In this document: positions 24,783 through 36,753 of the stretch, piece by piece
Numbering within the stretch: position 1 is the first letter of the stretch
How the letters are laid out: each line of letters starts with the position of its first letter
Source of the DNA: Chondrosia reniformis
Taxonomy: Eukaryota > Porifera > Demospongiae > Chondrillida > Chondrillidae
Reading direction: 5' to 3'
DNA: 64,000 nucleotides
Assembly (NCBI GenBank): GCA_947172415.1
Contig: OX359192.1
Span: forward strand, 6,496,401-6,560,400
Position numbers and translations under genes: made by a program
The notes under the pieces: generated by a model
Databases searched by the model: none
What the model was told of the DNA's origin: nothing
What the model saw: only the letters and a program-made list of their open reading frames with translations

Positions 24783-26920
24783 AGATATAAAGTCTTCTTC
24801 TGAATTATTTATCTTTATTTTAAATTCATTGCCTGAAGTGGATACCTACTTACATGTTAATGAAGAAGTAAGATATTATCCATCTTTACAGTCTTATTCT
24901 TGTTCATAAAGTCTTCTTGTACTTTATAGACCAGAAGAATCTGTGATGTTTTTGTTAAAGAAGCCAAAAGTATCAAGAGCAATTTTATGAAGGTGTAGTT
25001 ACTTTATTGCTAACCATACATTCACTTTCTTATTATTTGTGTATAATGATAGTTACATGAGCATGCCGCCTGAACCAAAATTGATAATGCTAAACACATT
25101 AACTGATGAAGGAAGATGCAAACAGAGTTTAATAAAATGACAACTACCAAGGATGATATATTGCTGAAAAATGTAGTTATAAGAAATCTGCCTTTCAACT
25201 ATTAATGCACATGAAGACAATGCAATGATTATTTGTAACATTTCACCCACATTTGAACATACATGAATTTACAATAGTGCATGGTTATGCGCTCTGTAAA
25301 TTGATTACAGGAATATGAAGAACAGTTCGGTCAGGAGTTGGAGCTGAATGCTAGTATTAATTCATATGTCAGGTCCTATGAACTTGCCTTCAACGGACCA
25401 AACACCATTCGATACCAGTTAGGTGTTCATGACCCAAGCTTTGATGAAGAAGGTAAATTAAGTACAGCTCCATAGCTACTAGTGAGTGCAGTAGTGTTAA
25501 CATCACATACATACACTAATATAACTTTAGATACAATCAGAAATCATGTTTATTTTATATGTCATTACTCTATGGTGTTTTGTGTGTATGTATTGTTTTC
25601 ATTATAGCCTTTGTACAGGCATAGTGCAATTAACTCCCCTATAATTCATTTAGTTTTTGTGTCTCTTTAAAACATTATTGTGTTCTGTAGTGTGACCTTT
25701 AATGAAACTTCTGACTTGACAGAAGTACAGAGAGTGAGATTGTAGCTTCTGAGTATAAAATGTCTTCAGCTCCTCCAAGCAATAATTTACAATGAAATCA
25801 AAAGGATTGACCCAGAAGCCAAGGAGAACACTCCAGTAAATTACAGAAAGTAAGACCATTGAATGTAAGAACTCACGTAACATGTAGTACATGACCCAGC
25901 GGAGCTGAAGCATAAAGAGAAGACTCTTGTAAATGGTATTATGGTAGCTCCATTTTTGGAAAGGAAATAGATTCTTCCTTTTGTGTCAAGCATTGGACCA
26001 ATGAATAGGATTTAGAAACCACCTTTACTAATACTATGCAATGTAAAGCCTGCGCAAAAGGTTTTCTATGAGATATGGCCTTGAAATTGATGGCATTCAA
26101 GCACCGACCAGAATTGGTGAACTGAGCATCTAAAAACCAGCAATTAGTTCAAGTTTAAATACTTGTTATTTACACTTTACTTTGCTTGTTTTGATGTAGC
26201 AATCCAATTACAACTCAAAATCACCAACTAGAACTTTGAAGGTATACTCCTGCAGAAATTACATTTATAAACACAGTTGGCATACTATACGTATACTCTA
26301 TGTACTCGGTGATAGATATTTACTATCCGTTTTTTAACTCGGGGGGGGGGGGGTATGTACTTTAGCTACACAGTAGTTGATTGTATTTGATTGTTTTACC
26401 TAAATCAATTATAGATTCTGTGTTTGTGATTCTTTTATAATTATGTAGTCTCTTAGAGGGCTGTCACTTGAAGGTGATCTAAGCATTCTACCTGAAGAAG
26501 AACAATACATGCAAGATATGGAAGCTGACACAACTCAATATGATCTTGAACCTGGTGATGGTCCACCGAGGACCAACTCCATTGGTGCCTTGGTAACTAG
26601 AGATGTTACGCGTATCACTCTTACAAGGCAAAAGTGGGTTTCCTTGAGGAGGATATTCAGTCTGGTGTTCCTCCAACACACTGGATGTTGTCAGACATTT
26701 TCATTTAGAAACTTCAGGGGGCTAAAGTATGTCCTTGCTCAATCCATTGCAGCATGAGGTTCAAGATCATCCATGTCCTGTTTGTGTTTAGGCAAAGCAG
26801 GAAGAGAAAGAGAAAAAAGAAAACTCTGCAAATGAACTTGGATTCCAAGACTCCACTTTTGTGGAACTGGCTTTGAGGGTCCTAGGACTGATGTGTGATG
26901 GACAAAACAGAACTTTGCAG
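24783..26920 (+). other. Six captured exons inside the TIR element
   Basis: Plus-strand exons with AG/GT borders and matching phases: 24783-24867 (phase 0 out), 24930-24992 (0), 25311-25452 (1), 25780-25849 (2), 26457-26592 (0) and 26792-26920 (0). Joined, they give about 208 codons without a stop. The last exon encodes FVELALRVLGLMCDGQNRTLQ. This resembles the LR-x-L-x-L-x-C-E/D-x-x-N-R-x-LQ pattern of the RIH-associated region of IP3 and ryanodine receptors. The other exons I do not recognise. No start codon, stop or poly-A signal belongs to them, so this is a gene fragment taken at DNA level, introns included. An unusual host-gene relic or a transposase of unknown type are the alternatives. 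Confidence 0.6.
26005..26170. repeat. Interspersed repeat nested in the TIR element
   Basis: AGAAACCACCTTTACTAATA, then GCGCAAAAGGTTTTCTATGA and GATATGGCCTTGAAATTGA, then CAGCAATTAGTTCAAGTTTA. The order and most bases match about 10862-11020 in the HYD2 repeat block, so both are copies of one family. It lies in the intron between the fourth and fifth captured exons. A G run (about 26341-26353) follows 170 bp further on. Confidence 0.65.
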
Positions 26921-27632
26921 GTAAATTGCAAGAAGAAATTAAGTACCATATTTACTATTGTTACGAAACAGGTGGAGATTTCTGAGCTGATACTTGCGTA
27001 ATATCAGTTCCATTCATGTACTTCAAACTGGTATACGATAACTCTTAATTTGTTGTTGCTTTTTCTTCTACTACTTCTTATTTATATATAGGACATGTAA
27101 AACATTACATCTTGGCAAGTATGTACAAGGACACAGGCTCAGCAGTTAAAGAATTGTTTTATTTATGTACTTATACTTTTTAATATTTTTTATAATATCA
27201 GTTTAGTGCATATATTTACTATACCTTGTTTTTTAGGATCATCAGTGTAAAAAAGAAATATCTCACCTCCCTTTGTTTTAGGAGGGATACAGCCCATGCT
27301 ACCCGTATTTTGGCGCCTAATTCGACTATATTCCATCCCTTTTCATTGTCAAAAGTATTCACTTAAATGTAGAATATCAATTTGAATGTTAATTACATAA
27401 TTATAACTAAATAATATAATAATAATAAGTAAATATCTTACGAAATCGCTAACGTTTTGTAACGCGTCACGTGCTGCGGAACGTTCCGTTCCGTTCCGCA
27501 TTTTAGTAACACCCCCGTACTTACTTGGTATCGGCTCTTATCGGTCCGGGCCACGTGATACCTACCAATCAACTCTAGACGCGTACGTGCCATCTCCCAT
27601 GAAGTCGCTAGTAGGCCTGGGAGTAGCAGCAT

Positions 27633-28307
27633 CAGGCCCGTCGGAAGCAGTTTTAGAGTGGTCAGGCCTATACCATCCCCTGCTACTGTTGCCCCCCATG
27701 CGCACGCCCAGATTCCGAGAATAAACATACCTGGATGGATCCAAGACCATTTCTGAAACCATTGAGGCTTAAACGATCGATAAACGACCGACTTGATGCC
27801 AAATGCTCGCTTCTGAAAACTAAATTTGGCTGGCTGGTTAGGGTGCTCACCGATGTCTGGCAAAGTTTCCAAATCGATACGATACTCATAGGATGAGCTT
27901 GTCATGTCACAGCCCGTCTCGCACGTAGAGCTAGGAGCACTTACGCTTTGTCGTTTGGTAATTTATACAGTATGCATGCAATAGAATACACCTAATGCGT
28001 GGGGTATTTCCGGACACCTACGACGCTGCGCGTTCTCTTTGCACAAGAAGGGACTTCGACGTGCTGCTAGCCTGCCTTGCAGGAGGGCACAGTACTACTT
28101 CTCGCGCCACCAAAGTAATTGAGGCTCTTATTGCTTTCAACGCTAAGAAACTCAGCTCCAATCACTCATACTACTATCGCGGAGGTTGTTCAGTCCATGG
28201 GGGGTAGAAGATCTGTTTTACCCCATTTTTGGACGTTTCTCAAGGACTACCCAGGACGAAAAGTGGTCAGGCCATGGCCCGAAAGCCTGACCTGGTCTGA
28301 CGGCCTT
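27633..28307. mobile_element. Non-autonomous hAT-like element in HYD4 exon 1
   Basis: It starts CAGGCCCGTCGGA and ends with the inverse of AAGGCCGTCAGA, imperfect terminal inverted repeats. It is flanked by GCAGCAT at 27626-27632 and 28308-28314 (7 bp perfect, 8 bp with one mismatch), close to the 8-bp duplication of hAT elements. Its minus strand still encodes the first exon of a hAT-type transposase, listed separately. The remaining 0.4 kb shows no clear coding. Confidence 0.75.
27731..27905 (-). pseudogene. hAT transposase N-terminal (TTF-type zinc finger) exon remnant
   Basis: From Met at 27905 the minus strand encodes a segment with HPNQPAKFSFQKRAFG and SFKPQWFQKWSWIH, and ends at a GT donor (CCAG|GTATGT). 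The HPNQP...F.KR.FG...F...WF..W.W.H pattern is typical of the TTF-type zinc-finger region of hAT and ZMYM-like transposases. The zinc-binding and catalytic exons are missing, so it is a relic. Confidence 0.7.
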
Positions 28308-30024
28308 GCAGCATTGATTATATATCTGCAGTTCTTGTCAAGGTGTAGTTAAACGATTCGCCTACCATGCATACATTTGTACATGTACTGATCTCCCGAC
28401 CTCTTAGGGCCGGTCTATGTGTTTAATGGAAATCCCTTTTCTGGAGGACCTTTGGCATCCGCTTCATTTGTGCAGAAAGATACAGGCATACCAGATTTAG
28501 CTGAAGGTGAGATTCTTTTGTTAAGAAGCCTCTAAAGTGCGATCCGTGTTTGATCACAATACAGGTCTACATTCGGTGCTTTTCTTATTGCAGTGTTTTA
28601 TCCACAGAAATCTGGCAGTTACGCAGTAATATTCTTTGTCCCTGGACTGTATGCACTCATACCTCCCCAACTGTACTCTAGTGTTCTGCTGCAGCTAGCA
28701 GAACACGGCTATATCGTACTAGTGCCCAGTGCAGACCTGCCAAAAGTCGAGTATGGATCTCTATATCCAAGATATTTCAAGACATTGCCAAATGGTGTGA
28801 ACCAAAAAATATGGGATACTTACTACTGGGTGAGACAAAGTTGAACAGCTAGCTATATATATCAATTAATTTAATGCTGTAACTACAACACAGTTTAAAG
28901 ACAATTTGAACAATTTGTTTGAATCAAAAGGCATTTCTGTTAAGGCCGACTGGAACTATGTTGGCATGGCTGGTCACTCTGCTGGTGCTGACACTGTATT
29001 GGAGATGATAATGAATGACACCTCCGTCTCCAAGGTAACCTTAACCATTCTATAATTGGCCTATATATAACCTTGCAATTGTACGAGTTTATGTTCCTGA
29101 CGTTAATTTTATGCAATGAGCAGTTGTATGATGCAGGAAAGCCTTGAGGCTTGAGGATTACTAAAAGCAGTTTACACATATCTCTTTTTCATCATGTACT
29201 TATAAATCTCTTGTTGCTAGGCAATGGCCTATTTGGAGCCATTTACAGCCTCCTTGCTCAAACCTTTCAATGGTAGTGTTCCCTCTCTGGTATATGGCAC
29301 TCAGTTCTGTGAGGAGAAGCCGAGGTGCTGCATTACTGGATTTGACTTTATCCATGTGTACAACAATATACCTTGTCCTCGTATTACAATGAATGCAACA
29401 GTAAGCCAACTCATTTAACTGTAATATATATAACCTTTTGTACAAAATAGTTATTCAATATGAACTATAGTATTTAATGTTTCCTATATATAGGGATTTG
29501 GACATTGTGACGTTTTGAATGATATTGATGTAAGTCAACAGTCAGAGCGTCTGTGCACTTCATCTACAATATCTCCTTTGCCCCTGCTCCTAGTGTGTCA
29601 TGATCTGCATTTCTACCAATGACAGAGTTCTGTACAAAAGGTTTGTGTCTGGACTGATGACAGCCTTCTTTGGATACTATGTACAAGGAAATGAACAGCA
29701 GCTGCAGTATCTCCTCAAAGCCAAGCTAATGCCCATCCCAGTTACAGACCTCAAATCTGACCTCAACTGCTAATTTTCTTATAATTGTTAAGTGCATATA
29801 CATACATAAAAACATTTGGCCAGCATTTAGCTTTAATAAACAGCCGCAACTCACTACCTCATTTGCAGGTAGAGTAAATCCAGAGCCATGTAAATATTGA
29901 CATGCAATGGTTAGTTGTATTTATACAAGCTTTTATACGTATGTTTATGTATACAATTTATATTTACTCATTTACTTTTAATTAATTTCACAACAAATAA
30001 TACAGAAAATGGCTGTTATTGAGT

Positions 30025-30565
30025 TCAGTAAAAGAACACCTTTCCTCCTGTATGCTTTCTCTTAGCCTCCTCATGGTCAATTATACCCGCAGATGTTGTA
30101 AGGACGATAAATCTGCAGAAAAGGAAATTAAGAGTTGTGGCATTCAAAACACTCAGCACATTAAATAAAACATTAAACTGGGATAGACACTTCCATGTAT
30201 CTCAAGCAATATTTGTGTTTATATGCACAGAATAATCAAAATCATTAGGCATCAATCATCATAACCTACAAAGTACAACTCATATTGTTGCTCAAGTCAA
30301 ATTAAGTCCGTCTACAAAAGGCTTTATTACTAATGTGCTGATGGAAGGCTTATATTACTTATGGAAGCAATTAGCTTAAGCTCACAGCAGTGAACTCACC
30401 CAAACTGTCTACTTGGCAAGAGGTTTCTTGCCCACTTTTCTATGTCTGTCACTGCAATATCAAATCTCGGACTGATTACACCGTAGTTGTTTAATCTACC
30501 ATTTAGAGATACTACAATCTTTCCAGATCGGTGGTCATCAATCCACTCCAACTCTCCAATATAAC
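30025..30565 (-). pseudogene. RPS15A 3'-half copy 4
   Basis: Exon 2 (30400-30565, 166 nt) is open. Exon 3 (30025-30112) is 88 nt, an in-frame loss of two codons near the C-terminal VLGFFY. No exon 1 is present; upstream sequence passes into the RTK4 3' flank. Confidence 0.78.
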
Positions 30566-30832
30566 CTAAAGATGGCAGACAGGCGACCAATAAGTTGTTA
30601 ACTCAATCATGCACTTGTGCTATACTTCCAACTTAGGCTGGTCTCGTCTTATGCAACAATGGCCAATAAACGAATCATGTTTCATAATACAAATCAATGA
30701 ATACTATTATAGGTAACTTTTCGTTAAAATTGCATGTTATTTACATTTTATAGACAAAGATTAATGTTCTTTGTAACTTCTCACAAAAGTTGCATGTCTT
30801 ATGGAATATATTTGTCAGCAAATATTATACAC

Positions 30833-33800
30833 TCATGTCTTATATATAAACTGCAGCTCTTCAAAGAGGTGTTTCCCTTCTTCCAGTGAAGCTCCTAAAA
30901 CACTCGCAAACCTTGAGCTCTTCTTCTCCTCTTCGCTCCAACTCAAAAGGGTTCTCTCTGATACACAGAAGCGACCATTTATGTCATCAGCAGTAGGTCT
31001 CTTGTGGCTGTCCGGATGCCAGCACTCGACCATTATCTGGTAGACTGGCTTAGGACAACCTGGTGGACATGGGTGGCAATATCCCTTGTCAAATATCTTT
31101 ACCACCTATATACATGACACAGAGGAGCATTGCATCATGTGATAGTCACATGACATGGGTGACAATATCCCTTATCAAATATCTTTACCACCTACACAAG
31201 ACACAAGACAGCCTCTCACTATATCTCATTCTACACTGTCTCCTCAATCACATGCTACACACCTGATTGACTGTGAGTTCCTCAAATGGTTTGTGTCCAA
31301 GTGACCAGATCTCGTACATCAACATTCCATAGCTCCACACATCACTAGCAGTGCTGTACTTCTTGTACAAGATGGCCTCAGGAGCTGTCCACTTGACGGG
31401 TATCTTACCTCCATGTGTCACATAGTAGTCAGAAGTGTCCAAATCACGGGACATTCCAAAATCAGAAATCTTCAATCAATTAACAAATTTGTGAGATTCT
31501 TTACATTACACAACACATCCAGCTATGTATGTATATATATAAACATACTTTGCAGTTCAAGTTACTGTCCAGTAGCACATTTCTAGCTGCTATATCTCTG
31601 TGTACAAATGACTTGAGTGCTAAGCAAGCCAGTCCATCTACCACCTGTTTACAAAACTGTAACAGCAGACTCGGTAGGTTTGGGTCCTTTAGCAATGATG
31701 GAGTGCTGTCAAGCCAACAGAAGAACAGTTTATAAGAACACTAAATGTGTCTTTTCAGTATAATAGTACCTCTTAATTTCATGCAAGTGTTCCAAAAGGT
31801 CTCCTTTAGGAAGTAGTTCCATTATTATCATTTTCTGAAGAAAGAAGAACCTTAGAAGCAGTCACAGCTTGTAAAGATATTTCTTACTGGTTGTTCAAGT
31901 GTGACGACACCAATCAGACCAACAACATGTCTGTGTTTGAATTGACCAACTATCACAGCCTCTTGAAGCAGTTTCAATTTCTCTTCTTTTGGTGCACCCT
32001 TCTTTACAGTCTTCACTGCTACATCTCTTGGACCATCGTTGGGGGCTCTCCAACTTGCTCTGTACACTTCACCAAACTGACCTTCTCCCAGCTTTTTACC
32101 ACTTTTGATGTGGCTGGATGGAATTTCCAGAATCTTGTACCTGGCTAATTGAGTGTAAATCTCCTCTTCAGTGTCACTAGGTACACAGTAAATGTCAGAT
32201 TCTGTCATGCTCTCCATTTCATAACCAGACTCCAACGCTCCAGCTCCAGTTCCAAATTCCACAGTTTTGACAGTAGAACTCAGAGACTATACAAGTAGGA
32301 AAAATAATTTCACATCTTTGATCTTCACCATATTGACTGACTTTTGAATTAAATTTAAGTAAGAAAACAGTATGCCTGATTGAAGCTTTCAATTCAGTTT
32401 AAAGCAAAAGGCTCACATTCAAATTATGCTGAGTGTATAGTTGCACTGCATCAATGAATGAATGAATGGTCATAACACTAATCAGAGGTAGCCCTGGCAT
32501 ATACACATTAACACATTAATGTTTTGTAACTGTAAGGCTAGAAAGACAGTTTTTAAGTGGTCATAAGACATTATATGACAGTTAACATTACATATATTAT
32601 ATAAATTGTCCCACATTGCTATTCATTGACCACAGTATCAATATCAGTTATTATGTGTACAAGTATTGTGCTGCGATGAAATACTTGTATATGGCATTTT
32701 GTTATAAAATCAACACAAGGTGTGAAATTCCATCAGTGTACCCATACCTATTCTGCTCAAATGCTCCCTGTTTAAGCAGAATTATATGTTTGACTAATGA
32801 AAGTATAGTTGACGCATACATAATACCTTTGTTGTTTGTCTGTGATTTTGTGTGTCAGTTGTGTCAGAATTATTACTTGACAACTCTGCCATCCTTCTAC
32901 GCTCTCTCTACATACAATGAAAGTTAAATATTTCAACTTTATCCTCTATATATGTATGTATATTCAGTATCAAAATGGTCTGTTCTGAGTATGGTAAAAT
33001 GGGAGATGCTGAAATGAAACAAATTACACTAAATGTGCATGCCTCTCCTCACCATTGTTGGCACATATCCATATACAGGGAATGGAGCATCCTGTTTAGA
33101 CACATTCTCCTGCACATATATGATTAAAGAGAAATTGAAAATGTAACTAAAATATTATAACTGTAGTATAGGAATGCTCTGCCTATTGTTATGTCAGTTA
33201 ATGTGAAATATGTTGCACTCATCCTAAAACTAACTTCATCTTGAGTATCATTGCATGTCAACATTGCTCACCTGAGGTGGCGGGTCACTGCTATCAAGAT
33301 CATTAGCTTCATGGTACACGTGGTCACTCAACTCATCAGTGACTGGCTGCAGCTGTCTGTATGCTCCAGAGCTACCAGAACCCAGCATGTCTTCACTAGT
33401 CTCATAGGTTGGAGGAAGGAGTGTTGTACTAACTCTCTCAGTCTGGTTGGAGGAAGACTTGCTGTGAGGTTCTTCATACTGACTGACTAGTGTGTCTCCC
33501 TTAGCTGGTTCTTCATACTGACTGACTAGTGTGTCTCCCTTAGCTGGTTCTTCATATTCTTCCCACTGTTCAGCCAAAGTGGGTGTGGTACTGGTAGGAG
33601 GGTACTCCTCTGACTTGTTATAAAAGTTTGATTTGACTGTAACATGTTTTCCGATGTGAGGCTCTTCATATTCAGTATGTCCTCCTTCTGAGGTCAGCTT
33701 GCTCTTCTCAACTGTATCTACCACACCAGCCGGAGCATCTATCAAGTTGGAAGCAAACAACACAATCTTCATTTACATTTCTTCTAAACCCAACTAGTAG

Positions 33801-35232
33801 TGTGTATAGCTGCTACTCACTGTAGTACAGAGTGTTGAATGGAATGTCATAGTTCTTCTCAATGTAGTATTTCTTTCTATTTCTCCTTCTCCTGCACATG
33901 CACACTGCTATCACAACTATCACTCCCACCACTACCAGTAGGATTATAGCAGCTACTACACCACCAGCTATAGCACCTGTTCTATCAGGTAGTGCTATGG
34001 CACCATCAGTGGTAGCTGTTGAAGACAAGTTATTAGGGGGTGATGTGTATGATGAAGAGGTGGTAGCCATACTTGTTGATAATTCGGAGATTTTGGTCAT
34101 AGATACTGTGTTTGCGTTAGTTTTAGGACTACCAGATGAATCTGTTCCAGCCAAAGATGACCTACTACCAACTGTACCATCAGTGGTAACTGTTGGAGAG
34201 ATACTATTATCAATATGTTGAGATGACGAAGACAAGCCATTAGAGTGTGATGTGTATGTGGTAGAATATTCACCAGTACTTGTATCAGTTGACAATTTGG
34301 AGATTTTGGTAGTAGACACTGTTTCTGTTCCAGAGCTAGAGCTACTATTAACTGTTGAAGGACCATCAGCAGTTTGAGTCACAGTCGCTGATGTCATACT
34401 ACTCACACCTTGAATCATGGTATTAGTGGTCATAACATTCTCACTAGGTTTAGCAACATCTGCTTTGGAAGATGTTGATAATACAGATGTAACAGATAGT
34501 AACATTTCTTCACTAGATGTAGAGATTGCTGTGACTGAAGCATAAAAGGACTAAGATATACTTAAGAGTCACATACAATATTGTCACAATACTAAGATAA
34601 CTTACTTTGAAGAAACGGTGCTCCAGTTCTGAGCACAACGTTCTGTGAAAGTTTTTCTTCTGAACTAGGACTACTAGCTCTTACATAATGATAAGAATGG
34701 CCTTCAGCAGTGCCAAATGGAACTTCAACTACTCCAGTTGCACCTTGTGTAGGTATGTAAAATCCTACTATATCTCCTGATTCATAGGCAGTTGCTACAG
34801 TTGGAGTTATTGTAAAGATAGTAGTTGCTGCTGAACTATATGTAACAATGACCACCTCGTTATAGACTCTACTGTAGTCAATATTATTACTATTCCCTGC
34901 ACTTTTTGTTTGTCTCCATATCTGTAAATCGATTCTTCTAGACGTATTAGGAATACCACCAAATTGAGTCACTTCCCATCTCAATGATGTTGTATTACCA
35001 GAACAATTAAAATTTATTGAAGGAACCAGTACAAAAGAGTTCGATTGAAATGTACCGAGGTGACCTCCTGTAACATTTGGATTCGTTAAACAAGTAGGAG
35101 ATATCTCTTCTATTAAAGCAAACACATCAAACAGTAACAGATGAATTGCAAAGGATATTCTGTAAAACTATAAAACTTACCAAAAGTAAGAAAAAGGAGT
35201 ACAACAGCACGGAAGACCAGGTGACCATTCAT
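30833..35232 (-). CDS. RTK4: receptor tyrosine kinase, intact, longest copy
   Basis: Exons 35181-35232, 34606-35109, 33821-34534, 33272-33738, 31888-32286, 31770-31834, 31549-31705, 31263-31469 and 30833-31105; 945 aa. Signal peptide MNGHLVFRAVVLLFLTF. Exon 3 (714 nt) has a stalk of about 180 Ser/Thr-rich residues with internally repeated phrases such as TVSTTKIS and a later TVSMTKIS, before the membrane helix. Exon 4 is 39 nt longer than in RTK1-3: a tandem 13-codon duplication adds one more YEEP motif (EEPAKGDTLVSQY repeated). The membrane-proximal tail differs slightly (RKKYYIEKNYD). The kinase is complete. Likely a single-pass surface receptor that signals through SH2 partners; ligand unknown. 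Confidence 0.87.
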
Positions 35233-35353
35233 CTTAGTTTTACCCTGCTCACCAAAGCGGAGGCGTGTCGTACTTACTTAATATATCGGCTCTTATCGGT
35301 CCGGGCCACGTGATACCTACCAATCAACTCTAGACGTGTACGTGCCATCTCCT
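35233..35353. promoter_or_regulatory. Divergent RTK4/HYD5 promoter
   Basis: 121 bp between opposed start codons, with CACGTG at 35307-35312 and CCAAT at 35320-35324 in the conserved order and spacing. Confidence 0.6.
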
Positions 35354-36511
35354 ATGAAGTCGCAAGTAGGCCTAGGAGTGGCAGCATTGATTATCTGCAG
35401 TTCTTGTCAAGGTGTAGTTAAACGATTCGCCTACCATGCATACGTTTGTGCATGTACCTTTCTCCCGACCTCTTAGGGCCGGTCTATGTGTTTAATGGAA
35501 ACCCCTTTTCTGGAGGACCTTTGGTATCCACTTCATTTGTGCAGAAAGATGCAGGCATACCCGATTTAGCTGAAGGTGAGATTATATTATTAAGAAGTCT
35601 CTAAAGTGCGACCCGTGTTTGATCACACTGCAGGTCCACATTCGGTGCTTTTCTTATTGTAGTGTTTTATCCACATCCATTTCTGTTAAGGCCGACTGGA
35701 ACTATGTTGGCATGGCTGGCCACTCTGCTGGTGCTGACACTGTGTTGGAGATGATAATGAATGACACCTCTGTCTCCAAGGTAACCTTAACCATTCTGTA
35801 ATTGGCCTATATATAACCTTGCAATTGTATGAGTTTATGTTCCTGAAGTTAATTTATGCAATGAGCAGTTGTATGATGCAGGAAAGCCTCAAGATTACTA
35901 AAAGGAGTTTACACATATCTCATTGGCAGAATTGCTACATCATGTACTTATATATCTCTTATTGCTAGGCAATGGCCTATTTGGAGCCATTTACAGCCTC
36001 CTTGCTCAAACCTTTCAATGGTAGTGTTCCCTCTCTGGTGTATGGCACTCAGTTCTGTGAGGAGAAGCCGAGGTGCTGCATTACTGGATTTGACTTTGTC
36101 CATGTGTACAACAATATACCTTGTCCTCGTATTGCAATGAATGCAACAGTGAGCCAACTTATTTAACCTTTTGTATTCAATATGATGTGTAATGTTTCCT
36201 ATATATATAGGGATTTGGACATTGTGACATTTTGAATGATATTGGTTGGGACTGTAAGTCAACGGTCAGAGCATCTGTACACTTCATCTACAATGTCTCC
36301 TTTGCCCTTGCTTCTAGTGTGTCATGATCTGCATTTCTGTAAGACTGTGACTACCAATGACAGAGTTCTGTACAAGAGATTTGTGTCTGGACTGATGGCG
36401 GCCTTCTTTGGATACTATGTGCAAGGAAATGACCAGCAGCTGCAGTATCTCCTCAAAGTCAATCAAATGCCCGTCCCAGTTACAGACCTCAGGTCTGACC
36501 TTAACTGCTAA
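35354..36511 (+). pseudogene. HYD5: hydrolase with exon 3-4 deletion
   Basis: Exon 1 (35354-35411) and exon 2 (35477-35575) are intact. Exon 3 begins at 35663 but after TTTTATCCACA it is joined directly to the middle of exon 4 (CATTTCTGTTAAGG). Most of exon 3, intron 3 and the start of exon 4 are gone. The junction is out of frame, so GHSAGA (still present in the DNA) is not read. Exon 5 (35969-36148), exon 6 (36211-36253) and exon 7 (36318-36511) keep sites and frame. Confidence 0.82.
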
Positions 36512-36753
36512 TACTAAACCCTTATATAATTAGTGCATACATGATACATTAAACTTTAAACAGACTGTGGTCCAACTCATTACCTCATTTGCACTCCTTG
36601 TGACTGAGTGGGTAGAGTTAATCTACATATACACATCCATATATTTATACCAGCTTGTATGTTTATGTTTATGTATACAATTTATATATTAAATTTAATC
36701 ATTTATTTTTCAATTAATTTCACAACAAATAATACAGAAAATGGCTCAATAGT

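Larger units (their letters stand above)
24444..27514. mobile_element. 3.07-kb TIR transposon between RTK3 and HYD4
   Basis: The left end reads GGGTGTTACTAAAATGCGGA and continues ACGG-TACGGAACGTTCCGC. The right end is its reverse complement with one or two changes (GCGGAACGTTCCG through TTTTAGTAACACCC). It is flanked by a direct repeat CCGTACTTA at 24435-24443 and 27515-27523, a 9-bp target duplication (8 bp if one C is assigned to the element). The uninterrupted target is seen in the RTK2/HYD3 gap (ATGCCGTACTTACTTG). TSD length and TIR fit a hAT- or Mutator-like DNA transposon; I cannot separate them. No transposase frame is visible. Instead it carries six exons of another gene and a nested interspersed repeat. 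Confidence 0.85.
27599..29773 (+). pseudogene. HYD4: hydrolase with hAT insertion in the signal-peptide exon
   Basis: Exon 1 starts at 27599 but is broken after 34 nt by a 675-bp insertion; its remainder resumes at 28315. Exons 2-5 are intact: 28408-28506, 28594-28829, 28894-29034 (GHSAGA) and 29221-29400. Exon 6 (29494-29529) is 7 nt shorter than usual and exon 7 (29594-29773) has lost 14 nt. Together they remove 21 nt, so the frame is restored at TNDRVLYKR and runs to the normal stop. The GFGHCD histidine is kept. Without a rebuilt exon 1 it has no secretion signal, but an internal or alternative first exon could still give a product. The CACGTG (27552-27557) and CCAAT (27565-27569) boxes are retained upstream. 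Confidence 0.75.

Noticed and set aside
24444..27514. Reading the captured exons as the element's own transposase
   Set aside because: No DDE/RNase H or zinc-finger motif is seen, and the last exon looks like a channel-protein segment. Kept only as an alternative.
31891..32148. 85-codon plus-strand frame (FKCDDTNQTNN...) repeated in every unit
   Set aside because: Antisense of the kinase N-lobe exon. It is conserved only because the RTK exon is conserved.
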